Of a stretch of 64,000 nt of DNA, positions 35,592 to 44,488 are shown piece by piece. The notes under the pieces were generated by a model. It was not told the DNA's origin and ran no database searches. It saw nothing but the letters and a program-made list of their open reading frames with translations. Numbering within the stretch: position 1 is the stretch's first letter; every line of letters begins with the position of its first letter. Location of the stretch: positions 2,790,001 to 2,854,000 of the forward strand of contig NZ_CP087585.1 of NCBI RefSeq assembly GCF_022200785.1, written 5' to 3'. The DNA comes from Pedobacter mucosus (GTDB lineage: Bacteria; Bacteroidota; Bacteroidia; Sphingobacteriales; Sphingobacteriaceae). A program made the position numbers and the translations under genes.

Positions 35592-37097
35592 ATGGAAAAT
35601 TTAATTGAAAGACCATCTTTTAAACCACAGTACGATAACTATATCGGAGGAAAATTTGTACCTCCTGTAAATGGAGTTTATTTTGACAATGTTTCTCCTA
35701 TTGATGGGAAAGTTTTTACCCAAGCTGCGCATTCTTCAAAAGAGGATTTAGAATTAGCAGTTAATGCAGCACACGAAGCTTTTAAAACCTGGAGCAAAAC
35801 ATCATCAACAGAAAGAAGCATTATTTTAAATAAAATTGCCCAGCGGATGGAAGATAATTTAGAATATTTAGCAACTGTTGAAACCATAGATAACGGTAAA
35901 GCGGTTAGAGAAACATTGGCAGCTGATTTACCATTGGGAATTGATCATTTTAGGTATTTTGCCGGAGTTATAAGAGCCGAAGAAGGTTCGCTTTCTGAGC
36001 TAGATCATAATACGGTTTCGCTAATTGTGCATGAGCCAATTGGCGTGGTGGCACAAATTATTCCTTGGAATTTCCCTTTGTTAATGGGAATTTGGAAACT
36101 CGCTCCTGCCCTTGCCGCCGGAAATTGTGTAGTTCTGAAACCTGCAGAAAGCACTCCCGTTTCCATTATGATTTTAATGGAATTGATAGGAGATTTGCTT
36201 CCTCCCGGTGTAATTAATGTAGTAAACGGTTTTGGATCTGAGCTTGGTCGTGCTTTAGTAACCAATAAAAAAGTTTCGAAGGCAGCATTTACAGGTTCCA
36301 CACCTACTGGGCGACTAGTAATGCAATATGCTACTGAAAACATAATCCCTGTTACTTTAGAGTTAGGTGGAAAATCCCCTAATGTGTTCTTTAGTTCTGT
36401 TATGGATCAAGATGATAATTTCCTAGATAAAGCTGTTGAAGGCGCAGTTATGTTTGCTCTAAATCAAGGTGAAATTTGTACTGCTCCATCACGATTACTC
36501 ATTCAGGAAGATATTTATGAGCGTTTTATTGCAAAAGTTATCGAAAGGACCGAAGCAATTAAAATTGGAAACCCGCTCGATAGAACAGTGATGATGGGCG
36601 CTCAGGCTTCAAAAATTCAATTTGAAAAGATTGCGGCGTACATTAAACTTGGTAAAGAAGAAGGCGCAGAATTATTAACCGGCGGCGATATTAATCAGCT
36701 TGAAGGCGAACTGGAAACTGGTTATTATATTAAGCCAACAATATTTAAAGGCCATAATAAAATGAGAATTTTTCAAGAGGAAATTTTCGGCCCGGTGTTG
36801 GCCGTTACCACTTTTAAAACGGTTGAAGAAGCTATTGAAATTGCTAACGACACCCTTTACGGTTTAGGCGCTGGCGTATGGACTCGTGATGCTCATGAAC
36901 TTTATCAAGTTCCGAGAGCCATCCAAGCAGGCCGCGTTTGGGTAAATCAATATCACGCTTATCCAGCTGGAGCTCCTTTTGGTGGCTATAAACAATCTGG
37001 AGTGGGTAGAGAAAATCATAAAATGATGCTTGGTCATTATCGTCAAACTAAGAATATGTTAATTTCTTACGATAAAAATAAATTAGGATTCTTTTAA
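35592..37097 (+). CDS. NAD-dependent aldehyde dehydrogenase (ExaC/acetaldehyde type)
   Basis: A 501-residue aldehyde dehydrogenase that oxidises aldehydes to acids with NAD. Catalytic Cys296 ([11 protein letters not shown]), general base Glu257 ([11 protein letters not shown]) and Asn160 (IIPWNFPL) are all present; [10 protein letters not shown] binds the cofactor. The overall sequence ([10 protein letters not shown] at the start, [20 protein letters not shown] at the end) is like the ExaC/AldA acetaldehyde dehydrogenase group. DUF779 and alcohol dehydrogenase genes follow, so the cluster would take a primary alcohol to its acid. Divergent from the AraC regulator. Confidence 0.92.
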   Translation: MENLIERPSFKPQYDNYIGGKFVPPVNGVYFDNVSPIDGKVFTQAAHSSKEDLELAVNAAHEAFKTWSKTSSTERSIILNKIAQRMEDNLEYLATVETIDNGKAVRETLAADLPLGIDHFRYFAGVIRAEEGSLSELDHNTVSLIVHEPIGVVAQIIPWNFPLLMGIWKLAPALAAGNCVVLKPAESTPVSIMILMELIGDLLPPGVINVVNGFGSELGRALVTNKKVSKAAFTGSTPTGRLVMQYATENIIPVTLELGGKSPNVFFSSVMDQDDNFLDKAVEGAVMFALNQGEICTAPSRLLIQEDIYERFIAKVIERTEAIKIGNPLDRTVMMGAQASKIQFEKIAAYIKLGKEEGAELLTGGDINQLEGELETGYYIKPTIFKGHNKMRIFQEEIFGPVLAVTTFKTVEEAIEIANDTLYGLGAGVWTRDAHELYQVPRAIQAGRVWVNQYHAYPAGAPFGGYKQSGVGRENHKMMLGHYRQTKNMLISYDKNKLGFF

Positions 37098-37180
37098 TTA
37101 AATCTCCATTCGTCCCCAATTTTTGATTGCCGCAGGTTATGGTAGACCTGCGGTTTATTTAAGCGTTATACACTTAAATC

Positions 37181-37555
37181 ATGACAAATAGAATAGATAG
37201 CACTGAAGTAGCTAATGCACTTATAGCGGAGTTAAAAGAAAAACATGGTGAATTAATGTTCTACCAAGCAGGTGGATGTTGTGAAGGAACCCAACCACAA
37301 TGCTTCGAAAAAGGTGGCCTTTATTTAAGAATGCAAGATGTTTGCTTAGGAACAATAGAAGACTGCGAATTTTGGGTAGACAAAGATTTATTTGAATACT
37401 GGCAACATTCTCATTTCACTTTAGATGTGATAGATGGTTTTGGCGCAGGCGGATTTTCATTAGAAACGCCGTTAAAAAAAACTTTTAAAATACACTACCG
37501 ATTATTTACGGAGCAAGAGTTAGAAAACTTGGCGCCGGTAAAAATTTCTGAATAA
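37181..37555 (+). CDS. DUF779 protein
   Basis: A 124-residue cytoplasmic protein of the DUF779 family, which is known to occur beside acetaldehyde dehydrogenases. It has a conserved Cys cluster FYQAGGCCEGTQPQCF (about 28-43), and two further Cys in DVCLGTIEDCEFWV (about 55-68), then the HSHFTLDVIDGFGAGGFSLE core. No enzymatic activity is established for the family; the Cys-rich loop suggests metal or thiol chemistry, which is an inference. It lies 83 bases after the aldehyde dehydrogenase and 93 before the alcohol dehydrogenase. Confidence 0.88.
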   Translation: MTNRIDSTEVANALIAELKEKHGELMFYQAGGCCEGTQPQCFEKGGLYLRMQDVCLGTIEDCEFWVDKDLFEYWQHSHFTLDVIDGFGAGGFSLETPLKKTFKIHYRLFTEQELENLAPVKISE

Positions 37556-37648
37556 ACCTCTTATCCTTTAATCTGATAAATCATTCCGTAAAAATCAGAA
37601 AATTCAATTTCAAATAATTTTAATTTTTACACTTTAATTTATCCTATT

Positions 37649-38683
37649 ATGTTACCAAAAACAATGAAAGCTGCAGTTATCCGAGAATTTGGAAAAGCTT
37701 TACAAATAGAAGAAGTTGAAGTAAAAAGACCCGGCAAAAACGAAGTGCTGGTAAAGGTAATTGCAAGTGGCGTCTGCCATACTGATTTACATGCAATTGA
37801 AGGTGATTGGCCTGTAAAACCGAAAATGCCATTAATTCCTGGCCATGAGGGTGTTGGCTACGTAGTTGCAGTTGGGCAAGATGTTCAAAATATAAAAGAA
37901 GGTGATGCCGTGGGTGTACCCTGGCTTTATAGCGCTTGTGGCGGATGTGAACATTGCATTACCGGATGGGAAACGTTATGTGGTACTCAACAAAATGGCG
38001 GTTATAGTGTAGATGGAGGTTTTGCTGAATATGTAATTGCTGATGCCCGTTATGTTGGTCATTTACCAAAAGAAACGAATTTTTTGGAAATGGCACCAAT
38101 TCTTTGTGCCGGCGTTACCGTATACAAAGGATTAAAACAAACTGAAGTTAAACCTGGAGAATGGGTTGCAATTTCTGGAATTGGAGGCTTAGGACACATT
38201 GCCATTCAATATGCAAAAGCAATGGGAATGAATGTTGCCGCCATAGATATTGCAGATGATAAACTAAACTTAGCCAAAAGGATGGGTGCAGACTTAGTAC
38301 TGAATGCCAAAAATGATGATCCGGCTACTTTTTTAAAGAAAGAAACTGGAGGAATGCATGGCGCATTAATCACTGCTGTATCTCCTATCGCTTTTAAACA
38401 AGGTTTACAAACCATGAGAAGAAGAGGAACCATGGTATTAAATGGCTTGCCACCAGGGGATTTTGATTTATCCATATTTGATACTGTATTAAATGGAACC
38501 ACCATAAGAGGATCAATTGTTGGTACTAGAAAGGACATGCAAGAAGCCATTCAATTCGCAGTAGACGGTAAAGTAAAAGCGAACGTAACCGCGGCTAAAC
38601 TTGAAGACATCAATGAAGTGCTCGACAAAATGAAAAAGGGTGAAATTGATGGAAGAGTGGTTCTTGAAATCGCCAAGGCTTAA
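37649..38683 (+). CDS. Zinc-dependent alcohol dehydrogenase (AdhP type)
   Basis: A 344-residue medium-chain alcohol dehydrogenase. Catalytic zinc ligands are Cys43 (GVCHTDLH), His66-Glu67 (PGHEGVG) and the Cys in [10 protein letters not shown]. The structural zinc site has four Cys at 97, 100, 103 and 111 (ACGGCEHC...LC). The NAD Rossmann motif is [10 protein letters not shown] (about 176-185). It resembles ethanol-active AdhP/AdhT. With the preceding aldehyde dehydrogenase and AraC gene it forms an alcohol/aldehyde oxidation cluster, ended by a terminator. Confidence 0.93.
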   Translation: MLPKTMKAAVIREFGKALQIEEVEVKRPGKNEVLVKVIASGVCHTDLHAIEGDWPVKPKMPLIPGHEGVGYVVAVGQDVQNIKEGDAVGVPWLYSACGGCEHCITGWETLCGTQQNGGYSVDGGFAEYVIADARYVGHLPKETNFLEMAPILCAGVTVYKGLKQTEVKPGEWVAISGIGGLGHIAIQYAKAMGMNVAAIDIADDKLNLAKRMGADLVLNAKNDDPATFLKKETGGMHGALITAVSPIAFKQGLQTMRRRGTMVLNGLPPGDFDLSIFDTVLNGTTIRGSIVGTRKDMQEAIQFAVDGKVKANVTAAKLEDINEVLDKMKKGEIDGRVVLEIAKA

Positions 38684-38730
38684 ATTTGGATTTTAACTAT
38701 TAGCATATATTTCGAAAACCCGTTTTAATT

Positions 38731-38766
38731 AAGCCAGTTGGATTATTTATCCAACTGGCTTTTTTA
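38731..38766 (+). terminator. Intrinsic terminator of the alcohol dehydrogenase cluster
   Basis: AAGCCAGTTGGA pairs perfectly with TCCAACTGGCTT (38750-38761), seven-base loop, then T-run to 38766. Confidence 0.9.
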
Positions 38767-38815
38767 TTTATGGCATAAAATTAATTCCTGATAGATTAAG
38801 GTTATACGAAGGACA

Positions 38816-39214
38816 CTAATCGTAGAATTTATTTTTTAATTCTGGCGTTGGCACCCAACAACTTGTTTGTTTTCCCCACCACTTGTAACGGTTTTTTGCA
38901 ATGATATTGTAAACCCAATCTCTAATAAATTTGGGTATAATGATAAAACCGTAAAGCAAAGGCAATAAACCGTTTAATTTTCTTGCTATCCTTAAAACGG
39001 CTGATGATTTAGTATATAGTTTATTGTTTTCTAATAGCAGTATTGAATTTAAGGTATTCGGATCGACATTAAATTTTGGCAAAACCTTTTTCGCGTAATC
39101 ACCTTGTAACGCAGTAAATTTAAAGTGATCTTGCTTATCATGCTCAATGGTAAATTGTACCGAAGCATTACATAGATTACAAACTCCATCAAAAAAGATA
39201 ACTGGTTTTAGCAT
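38816..39214 (-). CDS. DCC-family (DUF393) thiol-disulfide oxidoreductase-like protein
   Basis: A 132-residue protein with the DCC signature FFDGVCNLCNASVQF (the DGxCxLC motif) near the N-terminus, ALQGDYAK, and a C-terminal YKWWGKQTSCWVPTPE. The CxxC suggests a thioredoxin-like redox role, never firmly shown for the family. A hydrophobic stretch LLPLLYGFIIIPKFI may lie against the membrane. ATG 39214 is chosen over an upstream in-frame start at 39244 because FFDG normally comes within 10 residues of the N-terminus, and TAACTTTA just upstream resembles a -7 box. Confidence 0.85.
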   Translation of the reverse strand: MLKPVIFFDGVCNLCNASVQFTIEHDKQDHFKFTALQGDYAKKVLPKFNVDPNTLNSILLLENNKLYTKSSAVLRIARKLNGLLPLLYGFIIIPKFIRDWVYNIIAKNRYKWWGKQTSCWVPTPELKNKFYD

Positions 39215-39340
39215 AAATAAAGTTAACAAATTGTGTATTGACAAAAATCAGCCTTATGTATTTTTAAGTATCAAATGACCTTAGTTTTTAATTGCTTTTA
39301 GTAAAAAAATTGGGCGACAATATTCTTTTGCTATAAAGAT

Positions 39341-39573
39341 CCTGAAATGCATTCAGGATGACGATCGCCTATTGATTATGCTGAAGTGGTTTTTACAATT
39401 ACAAATGAATTTTAAGATTGTGAGATGATATTTAAAGCTTTGGTTTCCGACCTCAAATAGTTGCACGATTTAATTGACTAACCGGATGGAAACGGCAGCT
39501 CCCGATTTTTCGGAACTATAGTGCACAGCCGGAATAACCTTAAGATAAAAACAGGAGCTTGCTTTTCTTAAAC
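39341..39573 (+). repeat. Copy E of the GC-rich repeat family and a CCTGAA palindrome
   Basis: The 470-base gap between the DCC gene and pyrR has no gene. CCTGAA/TTCAGG (39341-39357) is a small palindrome. GGCAGCTCCCGATTTTTCGG (39493-39512 region) and AGGAGCTTGCTTTTCTTAAAC (39553-39573) match motifs in copies A and B. Confidence 0.4.
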
Positions 39574-39664
39574 AAAACTTATTTTTTAAATATTGAAGCA
39601 GAACCGTTTAGCTTAGAAACTTAAAACAATATGCCATCGCCTTCTCTACCTTGAAACATTTTTA

Positions 39665-39672
39665 TATATTTG
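39665..39672 (+). promoter_or_regulatory. -7 box TATATTTG of pyrR-pyrB
   Basis: Perfect TAnnTTTG followed by C. TTG 39670 in the box is in frame with pyrR but is not a credible start. The predicted leader is about 11 bases, too short for a PyrR-binding attenuator. Confidence 0.65.
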
Positions 39673-39687
39673 CGCAATCTTTCTTCC

Positions 39688-40233
39688 ATGCAAAAGAAAA
39701 CACTTCTTGACGGACCAAAAATTCAAATTACAATTAAGAGGCTCTGCCATCAATTAATTGAAAACCACGATGATTTCGCAAATACCGTTTTAATTGGCAT
39801 TCAACCTCGGGGAATTTTCCTGGCCGATCGCATTCATCAGGAGCTTCAAATTATTTTAAAAAATAAGAAAATTTTAAAGGGCAACTTAGATATTACATTC
39901 TTTAGAGATGATTTTCGCCGTAAAGATGGATTGGTAAGCGCAAGCAGTAATTCTATTGATTTCATAATTGAAGGCAAAAAAGTAATCTTAATTGATGATG
40001 TACTTTGGACCGGAAGAACTATAAGAGCAGCGCTTGATGCATTGTTAGCTTACGGTAGACCAGAAAAAGTAGAATTGCTGGTTTTAATTGATCGAAGATT
40101 TAGTAGACATTTACCAATAGAACCTGATTACATTGGCCATCAGGTAGATAGCCTAGATTCGCAACAGGTAAAAGTAACTTGGGCAAGCGAAGGAGCAGAA
40201 GACAAAGTGATTTTATTATCTGAAAAACTATAA
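39688..40233 (+). CDS. pyrR: PyrR: pyr regulator / uracil phosphoribosyltransferase
   Basis: A 181-residue type I phosphoribosyltransferase of the PyrR family. The PRPP-binding motif is VILIDDVLWTGRTIRAALDA (about 97-116); GIQPRGIFLADRI and FFRDDFRRKD are typical of PyrR. In Firmicutes PyrR binds pyr leader RNA; here no room exists for such a leader, so the uracil phosphoribosyltransferase role may dominate. pyrB follows after six bases. Confidence 0.92.
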   Translation: MQKKTLLDGPKIQITIKRLCHQLIENHDDFANTVLIGIQPRGIFLADRIHQELQIILKNKKILKGNLDITFFRDDFRRKDGLVSASSNSIDFIIEGKKVILIDDVLWTGRTIRAALDALLAYGRPEKVELLVLIDRRFSRHLPIEPDYIGHQVDSLDSQQVKVTWASEGAEDKVILLSEKL

Positions 40234-40239
40234 TTAAAA

Positions 40240-41169
40240 ATGGCAGCAGACAAACTATCAACCCGACATCTTTTAGGTATTAAAGATATTAACCGGAATG
40301 ATATAGAATTGATTTTTGAAACTGCAGATAATTTTAAGGAAGTAATAAACAGGCCAATCAAAAGGGTCCCTTCACTTCGTGATGTTACGATTGCCAATAT
40401 ATTTTTCGAAAATTCTACTCGTACAAAACTTTCTTTTGAGCTTGCTGAAAAAAGGCTTTCTGCTGATGTAGTAAATTTCGCTGCTTCTTCGTCTTCTGTA
40501 AGTAAAGGAGAAACGCTAATAGATACGGTAAATAACATTTTATCGATGAAGGTTGATATGGTTGTAATGCGCCATCCTTACGCTGGCGCTGGTCAGTTTT
40601 TAAGCAAACACATTAAAGCACAAATTGTAAATGCAGGCGACGGTGCACACGAGCATCCAACTCAAGCTTTATTAGATGCTTTTTCCATTCGTCAAAAATT
40701 AGGTGATGTTACTGGTAAAAAAGTAGTTATTGTGGGTGATATTTTACACTCGAGAGTCGCAATTTCTAATATTTTATGCTTACAACGCTTGGGTGCCGAA
40801 GTTATGGTTTGTGGTCCGACAACCTTAATACCAAAACACATTCACCAGTTAGGCGTAAAAGTAGAACATAATTTAATAAAAGCCCTTAATTGGTGCGACG
40901 TGGCAAACATGCTTCGAATTCAGTTAGAGCGCCAAGATATCAAATATTTTCCTTCGTTAAGAGAATATGCTATGATGTATGGACTTAACAAACAAATTTT
41001 AGATAATCTTGATAAGGAAATTATTGTCATGCATCCAGGTCCGATAAATCGCGGCGTCGAAATTACAAGTGATGTTGCAGACAGCAAACAATCTATCATT
41101 TTAGAACAGGTAGAAAATGGTGTAGCGATACGAATGGCCGTACTTTATTTGTTGGCAAGTCAAGGTTAG
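40240..41169 (+). CDS. pyrB: Aspartate carbamoyltransferase, catalytic chain
   Basis: Makes carbamoyl-aspartate in pyrimidine synthesis. 309 residues. Carbamoyl-phosphate loop FFENSTRTKLSFE (about 50-62); HPTQALLDAF binds substrate; VVIVGDILHSRVAISNI and MHPGPINRGVEI complete the aspartate domain. No PyrI gene follows, as usual when PyrB works without a regulatory chain. In operon with pyrR. Confidence 0.96.
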   Translation: MAADKLSTRHLLGIKDINRNDIELIFETADNFKEVINRPIKRVPSLRDVTIANIFFENSTRTKLSFELAEKRLSADVVNFAASSSSVSKGETLIDTVNNILSMKVDMVVMRHPYAGAGQFLSKHIKAQIVNAGDGAHEHPTQALLDAFSIRQKLGDVTGKKVVIVGDILHSRVAISNILCLQRLGAEVMVCGPTTLIPKHIHQLGVKVEHNLIKALNWCDVANMLRIQLERQDIKYFPSLREYAMMYGLNKQILDNLDKEIIVMHPGPINRGVEITSDVADSKQSIILEQVENGVAIRMAVLYLLASQG

Positions 41170-41199
41170 TTCATAATCCAAAAAGCACTTAGTTTGTGA

Positions 41200-41232
41200 T
41201 CAATTTAATAAAGCCATCCTTTATTAAATTGA
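41200..41232. other. 14-bp perfect stem-loop after pyrB
   Basis: TCAATTTAATAAAG pairs with CTTTATTAAATTGA around CCATC. No T-run follows, so it is not a classical terminator; it may stabilise the pyrRB mRNA 3' end or be a binding site. The remaining 230 bases before the next gene show nothing else clear. Confidence 0.5.
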
Positions 41233-41460
41233 CTATAGCGCAAAGCAATAGTTCTTCACATTTGTCAAGACTTCATACCAATTTCAAAAACCATTCGTTT
41301 AACTGTGTTATTAACAGATGTTAATTACTTCTGTTGATAAACCATCATACAATTTATAATTTAGTACCATCCATAATTAAACTGATGCATCACTCATTAT
41401 CTTAAAATATCCCTGTAAAAAGATTATGAAATTTCATCACTATTGAAAAGATATACACTA

Positions 41461-44400
41461 ATGAAGAAAAAATACTTACTAATACCCATATTCTTTGCAG
41501 GAAGTTTTACCACGTATGCGCAGGTTAGCGCAGTGCAAAACCTCAACAAAAAGTATTTGGATGGCTTGGAATTATTAGATAAAGAAAAATATACAGCAGC
41601 TGCACAACAATTTAAATTGGTTGAGCAACAACGAAACAGACCATCTACACAAACAGAAAGCAATGCAGAGCTATCACTAATAAAAGAAAATGCAAAATTC
41701 TATGCTGCTGTTTGTGCTTTAGAATTAACCAACAGTGATGCCGAAAGTTTATTCCAAGCATTTATTAGAGATTATCCGTTAAATCCTAATACCAAGCTTG
41801 CTTACTTCTATGTTGGTAAAACATACTTCGGACAAAAAAATTATAAAAAAGCTTTAGAGTGGTTTGAAAAAACAGATCCATCTTCACTATCCGGAAAACA
41901 GAGAAATGAATATCAATTTAAACAAGGTTACGCCTACTTTGAATTAAAAGATTACGATAAAGCCGAGCCTTTATTTGAAAAAGTAAAGAAAGAAGAAGGT
42001 GATTTCCAAGAAAGTGCTACCTACTATTTTGCTTACATTAACTACTTAAATAAAGAGTATAAAACTGCGCTTGCCAACTTCGAAAAACTAAAAGGCTCTC
42101 CTACTTATGAGGCGAGTTATCCTTATTATATTACCTCGATGTATTATTTGGATGAGCGTTATGATGATGTAATCAGCTACGCAATCCCGGCAATGCAAAA
42201 AACCAAGCAACAATTCGAACCAGAAATGTTGAGTTTGGTCGCTGCATCTTACTTCGCTAAATCTGTTTTTAAAAATGCGGAGAAATATTTTGCTGAATAT
42301 TATGCAAAAGATAAAAGTGAAGTAAAAAACAACCTTTTTATATATCAATATGGTTATTCTTTATTTCAAAATAAAAAGTATAAAGAATCTGTAGCCGTAT
42401 TAGAAAAGTTGAACACCGATGATGTTTATCTGCAAAATGGCATGCACACTTTAGGGAAAGCATTCATTCAATTAGGAAATAAACAGAAAGCGCAAAGTGC
42501 TTTTTTTAGGGCGTCGCGTTTAGATTTCGATAAAGTAATACAAGAGGAAGCTTGGTTAAATTACGCAAAATTAAGCTACGAATTAGAATTTCACCAGCAG
42601 GCTTTAGAAGCTACGCAAGGTTTTTTAAAGGCCTTTCCGAAGTCGAAAAAATTAAATGAAGCTAAAACCTTACTTGGAGAAGTTTTATTAACAACAAAAA
42701 ACTACCAAGCTGCTTTGGATATCTTAGAGCCAATTCCGGATAAAACCTTGGAAGCCAAAGAAGCCTATCAAAAAGTAACTTATTTCAGAGGATTAGAGTT
42801 TTATAACGAAAGGGCGTTTCCAAATGCATTATCAATGTTTTTGAGATCGGATAAATATCCTGAGGATAATGAAATTAGTGCTTTAAACACTTACTGGAAA
42901 GCAGAATCCATGTACGAGCTTCGTAAATATGGTGAAGCCGTTTCTACCTTTGAAAAGTTTTTGAAAATGCCTGATGCTGATAAAACAGGTGTTTACAACT
43001 TTGCGAATTATGCATTGGCTTACGCTGCTTTTGAAGATGAAAAATACAGTAAGGCTGCAAATTACTTCGAAAAGTTTCTAGCTGGAAATGATAAAGATCA
43101 AAAAACAATCGATGATGCCACCATTCGTTTAGCTGATTCTTATTTTGTAAATAAAAATTATGGTGATGCAATGGCGAATTATAACAAAATAATAAGCCGT
43201 AAAACTACCTCAGAAGATTATGCAAACTTTCAAAAAGGTATGATCCAAGGGTTAGAAAATCAGTATGATGCTAAAATTGCAACCATGCAAAGTTTACTTA
43301 GAACGTTTCCTAACTCTAATTATGCTGATGATGCGGGCTTTGAGACTGCTTATACTTACTTCACTAAGGGCGATTTTGATAAATCGAAATCGGATTTAGT
43401 AGATTTAGTGGCGAAATACCCAAGAAGTAGTTATGTACCAAAAGCATTGATTACCATTGGATTAGTGCAATACAATCAAGATCAGGATGATGCAGCATTA
43501 GAGTCCTTTAAAAAAGTAGTTCGCGATTACCCAAGTGCTGATGAGGCTAAACAGGGATTAGAATCCATCAAGAATATTTACATTGATAAAGGTGACGCAA
43601 ACGGCTTTATCGCTTATGCAGGCACCACGCCAATCGGAAATTACAGCAATGCAGAACAGGATAATATCGTGTTCAGTGCAGCAAACAATTTATACTTGAA
43701 AGGCGATGCTAATGGTGCATTTTTAGCTATTAATGCTTATTTCGATAAGTTTCCAAAGGCTATTCATGAGAAGGAAGGAAAATTTATTAGAGCGGAATCT
43801 TTAGTAAAACTTAAACGACCTGATGAAGCAATTACAGATTACGAATACATTTTAAACGACTGGACAAGCGATTATACCGAGCGCTCGTTGGTAAGTATAT
43901 CGCAATTATTCCTTGATCAGAAAAAGTATAACGAGGAAATAGTTTATTTAAAAAGATTGGAAACGACAACCGATTATAAGGCACATTATAGCTTTGCCAT
44001 TAATAATTTATTAAAAGCATACACGGCTTTAAACATGCCTGATGATATGTTGAAATATGCTGAATTGACTAAAGGATCTGAAAAAGCATCCGAAGAAGAA
44101 AAAAATAGTTCTGGTTTATTTGCTGGTAAAGCTTATTTATTAAAAGGAGATACCACAACTGCGATTAAGCAATTTAAAAATGTAGTTGCAACCACTAAAA
44201 CAATTGCTGCGGCCGAAGCAAAATATAATTTAGCCTTATTGGAGTATAGTAAAGGTGATTTTAAAACTTCTTCTAAAACTAGTTTTGATATCATAAATAA
44301 TATGGCCGCTTACGATTATTGGGTAGCAAAAGCATTTATTTTATTGTCGGATAACTACGTTGCATTAAAAGATAATTTACAAGCTAAAAGTACACTTCTC

Positions 44401-44484
44401 AGTATAATTGATAATTACGAAGGCAAGGATGATATCATTCCAACTGCTAAAGAAAAACTTGAAAAATTAAATCAGAAGAAGTAG
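41461..44484 (+). CDS. Large periplasmic TPR protein
   Basis: A 1,007-residue protein with a signal peptide (KKYLLIPIFFAGSFTTYAQ) and TPR/Sel1-like helical pairs along almost the whole length. Examples are KLAYFYVGKTYFGQKNYKKA, QFKQGYAYFELKDYDKAEPL, and near 620 DAGFETAYTYFTKGDFDKSK. The latter section resembles YbgF/CpoB-BamD repeats, which handle peptidoglycan and outer-membrane assembly. It is followed by a plug-less barrel gene after four bases, then by HU/SPOR, ExbB, ExbD and TonB-like genes. ATG 41461 gives the proper signal peptide; TTG 41443 is upstream of it and unneeded. Confidence 0.85.
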   Translation: MKKKYLLIPIFFAGSFTTYAQVSAVQNLNKKYLDGLELLDKEKYTAAAQQFKLVEQQRNRPSTQTESNAELSLIKENAKFYAAVCALELTNSDAESLFQAFIRDYPLNPNTKLAYFYVGKTYFGQKNYKKALEWFEKTDPSSLSGKQRNEYQFKQGYAYFELKDYDKAEPLFEKVKKEEGDFQESATYYFAYINYLNKEYKTALANFEKLKGSPTYEASYPYYITSMYYLDERYDDVISYAIPAMQKTKQQFEPEMLSLVAASYFAKSVFKNAEKYFAEYYAKDKSEVKNNLFIYQYGYSLFQNKKYKESVAVLEKLNTDDVYLQNGMHTLGKAFIQLGNKQKAQSAFFRASRLDFDKVIQEEAWLNYAKLSYELEFHQQALEATQGFLKAFPKSKKLNEAKTLLGEVLLTTKNYQAALDILEPIPDKTLEAKEAYQKVTYFRGLEFYNERAFPNALSMFLRSDKYPEDNEISALNTYWKAESMYELRKYGEAVSTFEKFLKMPDADKTGVYNFANYALAYAAFEDEKYSKAANYFEKFLAGNDKDQKTIDDATIRLADSYFVNKNYGDAMANYNKIISRKTTSEDYANFQKGMIQGLENQYDAKIATMQSLLRTFPNSNYADDAGFETAYTYFTKGDFDKSKSDLVDLVAKYPRSSYVPKALITIGLVQYNQDQDDAALESFKKVVRDYPSADEAKQGLESIKNIYIDKGDANGFIAYAGTTPIGNYSNAEQDNIVFSAANNLYLKGDANGAFLAINAYFDKFPKAIHEKEGKFIRAESLVKLKRPDEAITDYEYILNDWTSDYTERSLVSISQLFLDQKKYNEEIVYLKRLETTTDYKAHYSFAINNLLKAYTALNMPDDMLKYAELTKGSEKASEEEKNSSGLFAGKAYLLKGDTTTAIKQFKNVVATTKTIAAAEAKYNLALLEYSKGDFKTSSKTSFDIINNMAAYDYWVAKAFILLSDNYVALKDNLQAKSTLLSIIDNYEGKDDIIPTAKEKLEKLNQKK

Positions 44485-44488
44485 AATT

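Noticed and set aside
39601..39687. PyrR-binding attenuator leader
   Set aside because: The -7 box at 39665-39672 leaves only about 11 bases of leader and no terminator hairpin is seen.
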